Below are positions 29,024 through 41,689 of a stretch of 64,000 nucleotides of DNA, one piece after another; within the stretch, counting starts at the first letter, position 1; each line of letters begins with the position of its first letter. The translations under genes and the position numbers were made by a program. The notes under the pieces were generated by a model. That model was given only the letters and a program-made list of their open reading frames with translations, was not told where the DNA came from and made no database searches. Source of the DNA: Dryocola boscaweniae (GTDB lineage Bacteria > Pseudomonadota > Gammaproteobacteria > Enterobacterales > Enterobacteriaceae); assembly GCF_025215095.1 (NCBI RefSeq), contig NZ_JALHAP010000073.1, positions 1-64,000 of the forward strand. The letters are read 5' to 3'.

Positions 29024-29707
29024 TCACGTTCTCCCTCGCTCAATGGATAATCCTTGCAGAATGAAATCGATATGGCTTAGCACCACGCCGCTGATTTGTT
29101 GCACGCTTGCCTTGTCGAAGGTCGTCCAGCCGGTGCGTAATAAAATCGTCTCGCGCCCCAGCCGGAAGGCAAGCACCTGCCCAAGCAGCGCGTGAGTATG
29201 CAAAATGGTTTCTTTATCAAACGGGTCGCGCCCGGTATAGCGGCCCACAAGGCTTGTAAGATGAGCGTGCATCGGCGCAATCACCCGATCGTGAATAAGC
29301 TGATAGGCAGGCGTGGGCGAAAGCTGCTCGCGTGAAATAAATTTGCTCAGATTCAGCGTTTCATCGGCGGTGAGCAGACTAATCATATGGCTGCAGGCGG
29401 TATGAATAAGCTCGCGGATTTGCGCTTTATCGGGTTCCGGCTGGCTAAGAATCGCCTCGGCGCTTTGCACGTGCGGCTGAAAGTTATGATTGATGAAATC
29501 CGCAATCCACCCGGCACAAGCCATATACAGCTCTTCTTTGGAGCCGAAATAATAGGTAATGGCCGCGATATTTTGCCCGGCAAGGGCAGCGATATCACGC
29601 GTGGTGGCGTGCAGGCCATATTCGCCGAACTGGGCAATGGCGGCATTGATAAGGGTATTTTTAGCCTGTTCACCACGAAAGGTGACGGGCGTCGGCGTGG
29701 CGTTCAT
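29024..29707 (-). CDS. cecR: CecR, TetR-family repressor
   Basis: The 227-residue protein has a TetR HTH at the N-terminus ([28 protein letters not shown], about residues 31–60) and the CecR-type C-terminal effector domain. In E. coli CecR (YbiH) controls the ybhGFSR operon and rhlE and affects sensitivity to cefoperazone and chloramphenicol. It is first in the operon and divergent from rhlE, with a perfect palindrome directly upstream. ATG 29707 aligns with the family; an ATG eight codons upstream is possible. Confidence 0.92.
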   Translation of the reverse strand: MNATPTPVTFRGEQAKNTLINAAIAQFGEYGLHATTRDIAALAGQNIAAITYYFGSKEELYMACAGWIADFINHNFQPHVQSAEAILSQPEPDKAQIRELIHTACSHMISLLTADETLNLSKFISREQLSPTPAYQLIHDRVIAPMHAHLTSLVGRYTGRDPFDKETILHTHALLGQVLAFRLGRETILLRTGWTTFDKASVQQISGVVLSHIDFILQGLSIERGRT

Positions 29708-29723
29708 ATCGTCTCTTATAAAG

Positions 29724-29743
29724 TTAATCAAACGATTGATTAA
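29724..29743. promoter_or_regulatory. Palindromic operator between cecR and rhlE
   Basis: TTAATCAA (29724–29731), ACGA, TTGATTAA (29736–29743) is a perfect inverted repeat, 17 bp upstream of the chosen cecR start. Position, size and symmetry fit an autoregulatory TetR-family operator, and CecR is the obvious ligand. Confidence 0.8.
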
Positions 29744-29956
29744 GAGTAAGCCTTAAGCTGCAGGCCGTCCAGAGACGAATAATTATCCTGCAAACCTGAG
29801 TTAAAAAGAGAATTTGTGCGGGGCATCACAAAAGATGCTACAATGCGCCCCTTATGGCACCGTGGTTTGTGCCCCTCTACTCGCCAGGATACTGGCGTCA
29901 TATGAACCCCTGGAAACTACACCGCGCCTCGCGGTCAGGGCGATTCTGGAGTACCT

Positions 29957-31321
29957 ATGTCTTTTGATTCTCTCGGCCTGAATGCCGATATTCTGCGTGC
30001 GGTGGAAGAGCAGGGCTATCGTGAGCCTACCCCAATCCAGCGCCAGGCAATCCCGGTAGTATTAGCAGGCCGCGATCTGATGGCCAGTGCCCAGACCGGC
30101 ACCGGCAAAACCGCAGGTTTTACCCTGCCGCTGTTGCAACGTCTGGTAGATAAGCAACCGCATGCCAAAGGCCGCCGTCCTGTGCGCGCCCTGATCCTGA
30201 CGCCAACCCGCGAGCTGGCTGCGCAGATTGGCGAAAACGTACGTGATTACAGTAAATATTTGGATATCCGCTCGCTGGTGGTTTTCGGCGGCGTGAGCAT
30301 TAACCCGCAGATGATGAAACTGCGCAGCGGCGTGGACGTGCTGGTGGCAACGCCTGGTCGTCTGTTAGATCTGGAACACCAGAACGCCGTAAAACTCGAC
30401 CAGGTCGAAATCCTGGTGCTTGATGAAGCCGACCGCATGCTGGACATGGGCTTTATCCACGACATCCGTCGCGTGCTGGCAAAACTGCCGGCCCGCCGTC
30501 AGAACCTGCTGTTCTCGGCAACCTTCTCCGACGACATTAAAGGCCTGGCTGAAAAGCTGCTGCATAACCCTGAAGAAGTCTCAGTGGCGCGTCGCAATAC
30601 GGCCTCTGAGCAGGTGACCCAGCACGTTCACTTTGTTGATAAGAAACGTAAAAGAGAGCTGCTGTCGCAGATGATCGGCGAAGGCAACTGGCAGCAGGTG
30701 CTGGTCTTTACGCGCACCAAACACGGCGCGAACCATCTGGCTGAACAGTTGGGTAAAGACGGCATTACCGCCGCGGCTATCCACGGCAACAAAAGCCAGG
30801 GCGCGCGTACCCGTGCGCTGGCCGACTTCAAAAACGGCGGCATTCGCGTGCTGGTAGCAACGGATATCGCGGCTCGCGGTCTGGACATCGAAGAATTGCC
30901 GCACGTGGTGAACTACGAGCTGCCGAACGTGCCGGAAGATTACGTGCACCGCATTGGCCGTACCGGCCGTGCTGCTGCAACGGGCGAAGCGCTGTCGCTG
31001 GTTTGCGTTGATGAGCACAAACTGCTGCGTGATATCGAACGTCTGCTGAAGCGCGAAGTTCCGCGTATGGCAATCCCTGGCTACGAAGTCGATCCGTCGA
31101 TCCCTGCCGAGCCTATCGTGAACGGTCGCCAGCAGCAGCGCGGCGGTGGTCGCGGCGGCCAGGGTCAGGGACAACGTCGTGGCGGCAACGGCGGCAGCGC
31201 GCCGTCCGATCGCAACAGCGTGCCGCGTCGTCAGTCCCGTCCTCAGGGCGATGGCGCAGCTAAACCCGCCGGGGCGAACGGCCGTCGTCGCCCGTCTCGC
31301 AAGCCTGCCGCATCTAACTAA
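29957..31321 (+). CDS. rhlE: ATP-dependent RNA helicase RhlE
   Basis: The 454-residue DEAD-box helicase has the Q motif ([10 protein letters not shown]), Walker [26 protein letters not shown] and HRIGRTGRA. Residues from about 380 to the end are a basic, Gly/Arg/Gln-rich tail that binds RNA. E. coli RhlE (450 residues) affects ribosome assembly and RNA turnover. The leader of about 100 nt contains a small hairpin (CGCCAGGATACTGGCG). It is divergent from cecR and probably co-regulated by it. Confidence 0.96.
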   Translation: MSFDSLGLNADILRAVEEQGYREPTPIQRQAIPVVLAGRDLMASAQTGTGKTAGFTLPLLQRLVDKQPHAKGRRPVRALILTPTRELAAQIGENVRDYSKYLDIRSLVVFGGVSINPQMMKLRSGVDVLVATPGRLLDLEHQNAVKLDQVEILVLDEADRMLDMGFIHDIRRVLAKLPARRQNLLFSATFSDDIKGLAEKLLHNPEEVSVARRNTASEQVTQHVHFVDKKRKRELLSQMIGEGNWQQVLVFTRTKHGANHLAEQLGKDGITAAAIHGNKSQGARTRALADFKNGGIRVLVATDIAARGLDIEELPHVVNYELPNVPEDYVHRIGRTGRAAATGEALSLVCVDEHKLLRDIERLLKREVPRMAIPGYEVDPSIPAEPIVNGRQQQRGGGRGGQGQGQRRGGNGGSAPSDRNSVPRRQSRPQGDGAAKPAGANGRRRPSRKPAASN

Positions 31322-31331
31322 TTAGCTATAA

Positions 31332-31400
31332 GTAGGGCGGGTAAGCAACGCGCCACCCGCCAATTTTTCGGTGGATGGCGCTGGCGCTTATCCGCCCTAC
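31332..31400. repeat. REP/BIME element between rhlE and dusC
   Basis: The outer arms GTAGGGCGG (31332–31340) and CCGCCCTAC (31392–31400) enclose two inner hairpins (GCGCCACCCGCC and GGTGGATGGCGCTGGCGC). The core is the same as in the other REP elements of this window. It marks the left edge of the block relocated relative to E. coli. Confidence 0.75.
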
Positions 31401-31438
31401 GCACTAACATAGCGCCTCTTTTTTTACCGGAAAACGTT

Positions 31439-32371
31439 ATGCGTGTACTACTGGCGCCGATGGAAGGGGTTCTCGACTCACTGGTTCGTGAACTGCTGAC
31501 TCAGGTGAATGACTACGACTTATGCATCACCGAATTTCTGCGCGTGGTCGACCAGCTTTTGCCGGTAAAATCCTTCCATAAGCTTTGCCCCGAATTACTG
31601 CATAACAGCCGCACGCCGTCCGGCACCCTGGTGCGCGTACAGCTTCTCGGCCAGCATCCTCAATGGCTGGCGGAAAACGCCGCGCGCGCAGTGGAGCTCG
31701 GTTCGTGGGGGGTGGATCTCAACTGCGGTTGTCCGTCCAAACTGGTTAACGGCAGCGGCGGCGGCGCGACTCTTCTTAAAGATCCGGAACTGATTTACCG
31801 CGGCGCCAAAGCTATGCGTGAAGCCGTGCCTGCGGAACTGCCGGTGACGGTGAAAATACGCCTGGGCTGGGCGTGCTGCGCGCGGCAGTTTGAAATCGCC
31901 GATGCCGTACAGCAGGCTGGAGCGACGGAGATTGTCGTCCACGGACGCACGAAAGAAGACGGTTATAAAGCTGAGCTGATCAACTGGGCCGCCATCGGTG
32001 AAATCCGCCAGCGTTTGTCCATTCCGGTAATCGCTAACGGCGAAATTTGGGACTGGCAAAGCGCGCAGGATTGTCTTGCGGCAACCGGTTGTGATTCAGT
32101 GATGATCGGGCGCGGCGCGCTGAACGTGCCGAACCTGAGTCGGGTAATCAAATATAACGAACCGCGCATGCCCTGGCCGGAAGTGGTGAAACTGCTGCAA
32201 AAATACAGCCAGCTCGAAAAACAGGGCGATACCGGCATGTATCACGTGGCGCGCATCAAACAGTGGCTGGGTTATCTGCGAAAAGAATACGCTGAGGCGA
32301 CGGATTTATTTAGCGAGATTCGCACGTATAAAACCTCGTCTGATATTGCGCGAGCGATAGGCGCATTATAA
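31439..32371 (+). CDS. dusC: tRNA-dihydrouridine(16) synthase DusC
   Basis: The 310-residue FMN-dependent TIM-barrel enzyme has the catalytic Cys98 within [19 protein letters not shown], then KIRLGW and the HGRTKEDGY loop. It reduces U16 in tRNA (E. coli DusC has 315 residues). In E. coli dusC lies near 48 min, beside yohP and mdtQ; here it follows rhlE directly. Confidence 0.95.
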   Translation: MRVLLAPMEGVLDSLVRELLTQVNDYDLCITEFLRVVDQLLPVKSFHKLCPELLHNSRTPSGTLVRVQLLGQHPQWLAENAARAVELGSWGVDLNCGCPSKLVNGSGGGATLLKDPELIYRGAKAMREAVPAELPVTVKIRLGWACCARQFEIADAVQQAGATEIVVHGRTKEDGYKAELINWAAIGEIRQRLSIPVIANGEIWDWQSAQDCLAATGCDSVMIGRGALNVPNLSRVIKYNEPRMPWPEVVKLLQKYSQLEKQGDTGMYHVARIKQWLGYLRKEYAEATDLFSEIRTYKTSSDIARAIGAL

Positions 32372-32797
32372 TTAATAAAAGGGGTAATAAATAAGCCCTT
32401 AACGCTATTTAATCTGGCGGTTGGTTAAGCTAATTTATTACAAATTTAAAAGAAATTACCGTCAGATGTTAAACTGCTCACAGTTTGAGATGTTACTGGG
32501 TTCCCATGCTGGATCATAAATAATCCTGGTGTTAGGGTGTGTAGGTAAATTAAATATAGGGTTGTTACTGCATAACAGGCAAAACCTAACCTTTTGATCA
32601 TATAGATTTATATGGCCAAAAGGTTAGGTTTTTTTTTGCCTTTTTTCTGGTGCATGTTAAAGGGGTAGAACGAAGGAGGAGGGTATTTACCAGAACTTTT
32701 AATACGCGGCATATAAAAAATGAGAATTCATACGCTGTGATTTTTATTTCATCCAGCGTAGCGGGATGCTTTTGTCTAAAAAATGGAATGCATAAAA
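32372..32797 (+). promoter_or_regulatory. Leader and control region of the beta-glucoside operon
   Basis: This AT-rich stretch of about 430 bp separates dusC from the porin gene. TGTTA-N6-TCACA at 32467–32482 is a CRP-like site with one mismatch. RAT1 and its terminator follow (listed separately). Beyond the terminator there is about 160 bp of leader with no gene I can support. Promoter hexamers between the CRP site and RAT1 are not clear enough to call. Confidence 0.55.
32559..32637 (+). terminator. RAT1 antiterminator site overlapping an intrinsic terminator, ahead of the porin gene
   Basis: GGGTTGTTACTGC with CAGGCAAAACC (32559–32586) matches the BglG ribonucleic-antiterminator (E. coli bgl: GGATTGTTACTGC…CAGGCAAAACC), with one base changed near the 5' end and a shorter loop. 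Its last bases are shared with a terminator with 13-bp arms (32583–32595 and 32618–32630) ending in a nine-T run. Bound BglG-type protein would prevent the terminator from folding and let transcription continue into the operon. Confidence 0.88.
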
Positions 32798-34156
32798 ATG
32801 ATGATAATTACTGCGAAAGTCACGCTTATTTCATCCGCTCTTTTTCTTTCGTTGTCGGTTAATGCGGCTCAGAAAGTCTGGAATGGAACCGCGTTGGGTT
32901 TTGAAGCACCCCAGCCGGGTTTATTAGGCGACATGCTGGGGATTCGCCCACTTTTGAATGAACAGGGATTTAACTGGAATCTGGGCTGGCTGAGCCAGCT
33001 TGCCTGGAATGCCGGCGGCGGATATGACCATGATTCACATATGGCTTATATCGATCAGGTGGCGTTGACCTTTAATCAGGATCTGGAGCGCTGGACCGGG
33101 ATCCCCGACGCTCGCATTGAAGGGAATATCGTTAACCGCAATCATAACGATAACCTGACCACTAAGCGCCTTCAGGATCGGCGGGTTAATTTTAATGATT
33201 TATCACAGGAAAGCTGGGGTGGGCAATCCATCACGCGTCTGGGCTGGCTGACTTTCGCCCGTAGTTTTGACGAACGGCGTCTGACCTGGCGAATTGGGAT
33301 GATGAATAAAGTACAAACTTTTGACCAGATTATTCCCTGCGATTTCCAGTTGTTGTCGCAATGCGGCGGCAAATCAGCGAACTCCATGACCTGGAATAAC
33401 TGGAATGTGCATACGTGGGGCACGACGTTTGAATACAAACTGACGCCGGAGCTGACGCTGAAAACCGGCGTTATGGAGCAAAATCCTCAGGCTTCCAGCC
33501 GTAGCCATGCCTGGAGCTGGTCAACCAAAGGGAGCAAAGGCATTCTGCTGCCGGTTGAACTGGAAGCGAGAACGTCGATGAACGGGCTACCCGGCGCGTA
33601 TAATTTCGGCGTACTGTTCACCAATGCGCCTCAGACCGATCTGTATAGCGGAAAGTCGGGTGGCGCGGGAGCCGTGGACCCGGAAGGCTATCGTGAATAT
33701 AACCGCACCTGGTTTATGTACGCGGGCTTTAATCAGCAAATCACCCGCCATAAAGAAGATGCGAATCGTGGTATGAGCGTTGCGACGAGTCTTAGCGTGG
33801 CGGATCAGCGCAGTAATTATATGCATTACACGGCGGCGGCGCAGATGCGCTACCGGGGTTTATTTGATGCGCGCCCGGAAGACTGGCTGGGCCTTGGCGT
33901 AACTTATATCGCTATGGGAAGCCATTATGCCCGCGGCCAGGCTTATCAGAACCAGCTTCAGGGTATTGATGATTATGGCAATGCGCGCTACAGCCCGGTC
34001 CCCGGGCATTCGGTCAACGCGGATCTGTATTATCGTTTTTGGCTGTCATCATGGGTAGAGCTTCAGCCAGACCTGCAATACTGGCACCGCCCCGGCGGGT
34101 TGAAAGAAACGCAGGATGCCTGGGTGGTGGGGCTGAAAACGGTTGTCACCTTTTGA
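32798..34156 (+). CDS. OprB-family carbohydrate-selective outer-membrane porin
   Basis: The protein has about 452 residues with a signal peptide (MMIITAKVTLISSALFLSLSVNA) and a mature chain of alternating, aromatic-rich strands ending VGLKTVVTF, the terminal Phe typical of outer-membrane barrels. Length and the NRNHNDNLTTKRLQ and GRQ-type strand pattern fit OprB porins. Being first in an operon with bglG, bglF and bglB it should admit beta-glucosides such as arbutin, salicin or cellobiose. Starts at 32783, 32798 and 32801 are all possible; 32798 is chosen for signal-peptide form. In E. coli the bgl porin BglH is of the LamB type and lies downstream instead. Confidence 0.82.
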   Translation: MMIITAKVTLISSALFLSLSVNAAQKVWNGTALGFEAPQPGLLGDMLGIRPLLNEQGFNWNLGWLSQLAWNAGGGYDHDSHMAYIDQVALTFNQDLERWTGIPDARIEGNIVNRNHNDNLTTKRLQDRRVNFNDLSQESWGGQSITRLGWLTFARSFDERRLTWRIGMMNKVQTFDQIIPCDFQLLSQCGGKSANSMTWNNWNVHTWGTTFEYKLTPELTLKTGVMEQNPQASSRSHAWSWSTKGSKGILLPVELEARTSMNGLPGAYNFGVLFTNAPQTDLYSGKSGGAGAVDPEGYREYNRTWFMYAGFNQQITRHKEDANRGMSVATSLSVADQRSNYMHYTAAAQMRYRGLFDARPEDWLGLGVTYIAMGSHYARGQAYQNQLQGIDDYGNARYSPVPGHSVNADLYYRFWLSSWVELQPDLQYWHRPGGLKETQDAWVVGLKTVVTF

Positions 34157-34253
34157 ATGTGCGGCCGGCTGATTTCTGCGACAGACGATCGACATCACGT
34201 TTTTCGACCCGCTTCGTTGAGAGACGAAGCAAAGTTGGTAAAGTAGCCGGATT

Positions 34254-35174
<921 letters not shown>

Positions 35175-35181
35175 TAAAAAC

Positions 35182-35253
35182 GGATTGTTACTGCTTCGGC
35201 AGGCAAAACCTGAGCGCTGGTTTCCCCATAGGGAGGCTGGTCTCAGGTTTTTT
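35182..35253 (+). terminator. RAT3 antiterminator site and terminator between bglG and bglF
   Basis: GGATTGTTACTGCTTCGGCAGGCAAAACC occupies 35182–35210. Its end pairs into a terminator: AAACCTGAG (35206–35214) with CTCAGGTTT (35242–35250), then a T-run. This corresponds to the E. coli site between bglG and bglF. Confidence 0.92.
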
Positions 35254-35303
35254 GCATTTTACTCAGCCGCACATCGCCTGGGGGCGATAAGTGAAAGGAA
35301 TGA

Positions 35304-38582
<3,279 letters not shown>

Positions 38583-38738
38583 GCCGGACAGGCCCGCGCC
38601 ATCCGGCTTTATGGTGGATGGCGCTAAAGCTAACCCACCCTACGTTAATTTATTGCATGCAGGTCGGATAAGCCTCGTCATCCACCCTACGTTTTATTCA
38701 TCGCTTGTAGGTCGGATAAGCGCAGCGCCATCCGACGC
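38583..38738. repeat. Cluster of REP elements between bglB and the LysR gene
   Basis: At least three REP-like units follow each other: GCGCCATCCGGC with GGTGGATGGCGC and CCACCCTACG; GTCGGATAAGCCTCGTCATCCACCCTACG; and GTAGGTCGGATAAGCGCAGCGCCATCCGAC. They alternate in orientation, as in BIMEs, between two convergent genes. Confidence 0.75.
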
Positions 38739-38740
38739 GG

Positions 38741-39655
38741 TCATTGAATCAGCCGCTTAATAAATCCACGTACCCACATCAGCGCCGCATCGCTGTTATG
38801 ACGCTGATGCCACAACAAAGCTACCTCAAACGGGGCGACCTCAAGCGGCACCGGGCTGCTTTGTAAACCCCATGTTTTCTGCCAGTTATCGCTCAGCCCC
38901 TGTGGCACGGTAGCAATCGCAGGCATCTGCATCAGCAGGCCTGGCAGAGCGGCGAAATGCGGCGTGGTATAGCAAATTTCGCGCTTGTGCCCCAGTTTTG
39001 CCAGCAGCGTATCGATATGGCTGCTTGTGGCTTCGCGGTAGCTCACCAGCACATGCTGCTGTGCGGCGTAAGTTTCCGGAGTTAGCGGAGCTGCAGGCTG
39101 AAGCTGCGAAGGATGCCAGAGGGTAACAAACTCCATCGGCTTAAGAATTTCACGTTCCATCCAGCGTGCGGACTGATTTGCGACGCTAATCGCCATATCC
39201 AGCTCGCCGCCTTCCAGTCGCTGTGCATCGGTGAACGGGTCGCTTGCCACAACGTTCAGACGCACGCCCGGGGCCTGCTCGCGCAACGCGGGCACCAGCC
39301 GCGGCATCAGCCACATTTCTACCCAGTCGGTCATGCCGATGGTGATGGTGGTTTTGGCGCTGGCCGGATTAAATTCCGCCTGCTGGAAAAGCGCGCTCTG
39401 CAGTTGCTCCAGCAGCGGCATTAATTCGGTGTGTAATTCGGTAGCACGGGCGGTGGGCTGCATGCGATGGCCGCTGCGAATAAACAGCGGATCGTCGAAC
39501 ATTTCTCGCAGACGCGCCAGTGAACCGCTCACCGCAGGCTGGCCGAGATGCAGCTTATCCGCTGCCAGCGAAACGCTCTGCTCGCGAAATAGCACCGCAA
39601 AAGCGATCAGCAAGTTGAGGTCGATTTTGCGAAAATCATTCTCTTTGATAGTCAT
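38741..39655 (-). CDS. LysR-family transcriptional regulator
   Basis: The 304-residue protein has an N-terminal winged HTH (FREQSVSLAADKLHLGQPAVSGSLARLREMF, about residues 24–55) and a two-lobed co-inducer domain. ATG 39655 (MTIKENDFRKIDLNLL) is preferred: the longer frame adds 21 non-family residues. A palindrome CTCCAAT-CA-ATTGGAG (39661–39676) overlaps its ribosome site. The divergent neighbour, presumably its original target, is a decayed MBL-fold gene. The inducer is unknown. Confidence 0.85.
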   Translation of the reverse strand: MTIKENDFRKIDLNLLIAFAVLFREQSVSLAADKLHLGQPAVSGSLARLREMFDDPLFIRSGHRMQPTARATELHTELMPLLEQLQSALFQQAEFNPASAKTTITIGMTDWVEMWLMPRLVPALREQAPGVRLNVVASDPFTDAQRLEGGELDMAISVANQSARWMEREILKPMEFVTLWHPSQLQPAAPLTPETYAAQQHVLVSYREATSSHIDTLLAKLGHKREICYTTPHFAALPGLLMQMPAIATVPQGLSDNWQKTWGLQSSPVPLEVAPFEVALLWHQRHNSDAALMWVRGFIKRLIQ

Positions 39656-39733
39656 TATGTCTCCAATCAATTGGAGTGATAATAATGCCGCATGGGTACT
39701 GTCCGCAAGTTGAAACAACGCTCTGCGGACAAG

Positions 39734-39998
39734 ATGAAAACAGCTCTGACAATTTTAGCGCTGCCGTGTCTGACGGCACATTTATTGCGTCAGCAACGGC
39801 GGGTAAACCATGATGCTATGGGGCGATATTATTCATGCAAAAGCCGTGCAGATGCCTGATCCGGGCGTGGCGATTCATTTTGACGTTGATCAGAAAAGGG
39901 CTGTGTTAACCAGAGAAAGGGGGCTCAGGCAATTTGCTGAGGAAGGGGCCTGGGCCGCGGCGGCGCATATTTCTTTCCCCGGCATCGGTTTAAAGTAG
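39734..39998 (+). pseudogene. Remnant of a secreted metallo-beta-lactamase-fold hydrolase gene
   Basis: A signal-peptide-like start (MKTALTILALPCLTA, from ATG 39734) is followed after a frame change by fragments that read like the second half of an MBL-fold hydrolase: YCVSNGG, a TAA at 39804, then from 39810 LWGDIIHAKAVQMPDPGVAIHFD and AAHISFPGIG. The HAKAVQ…VAIHFD and AHISFPGIG blocks resemble the C-terminal metal-site region of the secreted MBL-fold family often found beside LysR regulators. The metal-binding HxHxDH part and the normal C-terminus are missing, and a REP element begins at the end. Internal deletion plus point mutations are inferred. Confidence 0.5.
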
Positions 39999-40024
39999 GG
40001 CGGGTAAGCGTTGCGCCACCCGCC
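39995..40024. repeat. Single REP element
   Basis: GTAGGGCGGGTAAGCG, then TTGCGCCACCCGCC, is one REP unit with the same sequence class as at 31332. It directly abuts the MBL-fold remnant on the left and lies 8 bp before the end of yohP. Confidence 0.7.
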
Positions 40025-40031
40025 ACAACAG

Positions 40032-40115
40032 TCAGAATATCATTTTGAAAACGCCGGTTACGACCAGTAAGCCAATAATAAAGATGATCAAAATTGCCCA
40101 TAAAAGAATTTTCAT
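40032..40115 (-). CDS. yohP: YohP, 27-residue inner-membrane protein
   Basis: The minus strand encodes 27 residues beginning MKILLWAILIIFIIGLLVV and ending VFKMIF, which differs from E. coli YohP as I remember it at only a few positions. TTAAGGAG precedes the ATG. It is a single-helix membrane peptide; E. coli YohP is inserted post-translationally through its mRNA/SRP pathway and its function is unknown. Its place near dusC and yohF agrees with the E. coli 48-min order. Confidence 0.85.
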   Translation of the reverse strand: MKILLWAILIIFIIGLLVVTGVFKMIF

Positions 40116-40426
40116 TGTGGCTCCTTAACTTCTGGCTAATGTTTTAACAGTATAGGCAAGGATGCGCGAAGCGGGGGGAGTCGCCTCCCTGTAAACGGAA
40201 TTTTTGAGAATAAAAGGTCTGAAAATCAGCGGGGTTAGGCTTTACGAGCGGCCAGCAGGAAGATCGTCGGCGTTCTTTTTCTTCATCAAGCGCCAGGGTT
40301 TCCGCTGCGCCCCGAACGCGAGCGTAGCGGCAAAACCAGCCGTAACTGGCCCAGGTAGTGTAGTAGGGCCTTATTACTGAAGAAAGCATCAGGCCATACA
40401 TCGGTTTCATTACCTGATTGCTGTTT
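40116..40426. other. Intergenic stretch between yohP and the SnoaL/NTF2-like gene
   Basis: These 311 bp contain no gene I can support. An open minus-strand frame (about 40144–40437) has no good start and no recognisable product, although parts show codon-like composition, so it could be the worn remains of a gene. E. coli carries mdtQ in this area; I see no similarity to it. Confidence 0.4.
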
Positions 40427-40894
40427 TTAGAAACCAAAGCTGCTTAATTCAGGATGATCGTCCGGGCGGCGGCCCAGCGGCCAGAAGAAAGCTCGTTCCT
40501 CGGCCTTAATGGGACAGTCGTTGATGCAGGCGTGGCGGATTATCATTAAACCCTGCTCGTTGAATTCCCAGTTTTCGTTGCCAAAGCTGCGATACCAGTT
40601 GCCTGAGTCATCGTGCCATTCGTAGGCGAAACGTACCGCAATGCGGTTGCCGTCAAATGCCCACGGTTCCTTGATGAGGCGGTAATCCAGCTCGCGCAGC
40701 CATTTGCGTTGCAGAAAGCCGACGACGGCTTCACGGCCGTCAACAAATTCTGCGCGGTTGCGCCAGTGTGTATCCACGGAATATGCCTTTGACACGCGTT
40801 CGGGATCTCGGCTGTTCCAGGCATCTTCTGCAAGGCGGACTTTCTCGCGTGCGGTTTCACGGGTAAACGGCGGGACGGGGGTTTTAATCGTCAT
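40427..40894 (-). CDS. NTF2/SnoaL-like protein, DUF1348 family
   Basis: The 155-residue protein has the DUF1348 pattern of an NTF2-like cone fold: [46 protein letters not shown], and [25 protein letters not shown]. The start at 40894 follows GGAGAG; an upstream frame adds nine residues across the operator. Function unknown, likely small-molecule binding or isomerisation. It is divergent from a tetR gene across two perfect operators and thus almost certainly its regulated target. Confidence 0.82.
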   Translation of the reverse strand: MTIKTPVPPFTRETAREKVRLAEDAWNSRDPERVSKAYSVDTHWRNRAEFVDGREAVVGFLQRKWLRELDYRLIKEPWAFDGNRIAVRFAYEWHDDSGNWYRSFGNENWEFNEQGLMIIRHACINDCPIKAEERAFFWPLGRRPDDHPELSSFGF

Positions 40895-40913
40895 ATCTGC
40901 TCTCCACAGGTAG

Positions 40914-40967
40914 GTAGACAACTCTGTCTACTTCGCTACCCTAAACCAAGTAGACAGAGTTGTCTAC
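40914..40967. promoter_or_regulatory. Double palindromic operator between the SnoaL-like gene and tetR
   Basis: Two 18-bp sites, 40914–40931 (GTAGACA-ACTC-TGTCTAC) and 40950–40967 (GTAGACA-GAGT-TGTCTAC), are each perfect palindromes with a 4-bp centre. They are exact reverse complements of each other, so 40914–40933 and 40948–40967 form a 20-bp inverted repeat. One lies 20 bp before the SnoaL-like ATG, the other 35 bp before the tetR ATG. This is a textbook arrangement for autoregulation and divergent repression by the TetR protein. Confidence 0.88.
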
Positions 40968-41001
40968 TTGCGGCATGATTGGCCTCCAGCCAGGAGGAAA
41001 C

Positions 41002-41559
41002 ATGCCAGCCGCTCAACCAAACGCCCACGATCGCATATTGCAGACTGCTCACGATCTGTTTTATCGCGACGGTATTCGCGCTACGGGTATCGATAAAATA
41101 ATCAAAGAGGCAGGGGTGACAAAAGTGACCTTCTATCGCCACTTCCCGGCGAAGGACGCGCTGGTTCGTGCTTTTTTGAACTATCGTCATGAACGCTGGA
41201 TCGGCTGGTTCCGCGCCTCTCTTGCCCATGAAATTACGCTACGTCATAGCTTTGCCGCAGCACTTTGCGCCACGCTGGACGAATGGTTCCGGAGCGAAGC
41301 ATTTCGAGGCTGCGCGTTTATTAATACTGCGGTGGAGCTGGCGGATGCCTTGCCCGAAAGCCTCGCGCTTGCTCAAAGCCACAAACAGGAAATGACCCGG
41401 ATTCTGGCGGAGTATTTGCCCAAAGATGAAACAGGACTCAGGCTGGCCGCGATAATAGCGATGGGGATTGACGGCGCTATCGTTAAGGCCCAGCGTGACG
41501 CTCGACCAGACGAAGCCATAAAAATATTAAATGATTACCTTAAGCTGCTCCCTGCTTAA
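41002..41559 (+). CDS. TetR-family transcriptional repressor
   Basis: The 185-residue protein has the N-terminal TetR HTH (DRILQTAHDLFYRDGIRATGIDKIIKEAGVTKVTFYRHFPAKD, residues about 9–52) and an all-helical ligand domain. CCAGGAGG precedes ATG 41002; a longer frame from 40960 would start inside the operator and is rejected. It most likely represses itself and the divergent SnoaL-like gene. The inducer is unknown. Confidence 0.88.
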   Translation: MPAAQPNAHDRILQTAHDLFYRDGIRATGIDKIIKEAGVTKVTFYRHFPAKDALVRAFLNYRHERWIGWFRASLAHEITLRHSFAAALCATLDEWFRSEAFRGCAFINTAVELADALPESLALAQSHKQEMTRILAEYLPKDETGLRLAAIIAMGIDGAIVKAQRDARPDEAIKILNDYLKLLPA

Positions 41560-41689
41560 GCTGATTATCGATGGGCTTATTTTTTGGCATAAGGGTAGCA
41601 GTTATCCGGCCCTGCAAGCCGGCGTCGGCTAATTATTTATCACCTCCTATACTTAGCTTTCAGGTTTTAATCTTGCCCGGGAGGTGATG

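Noticed and set aside
40144..40437. 97-codon minus-strand frame after the DUF1348 gene
   Set aside because: Starts at a TTG inside the upstream gene without ribosome site and shows no family; kept only as part of the intergenic description since a decayed gene cannot be excluded.
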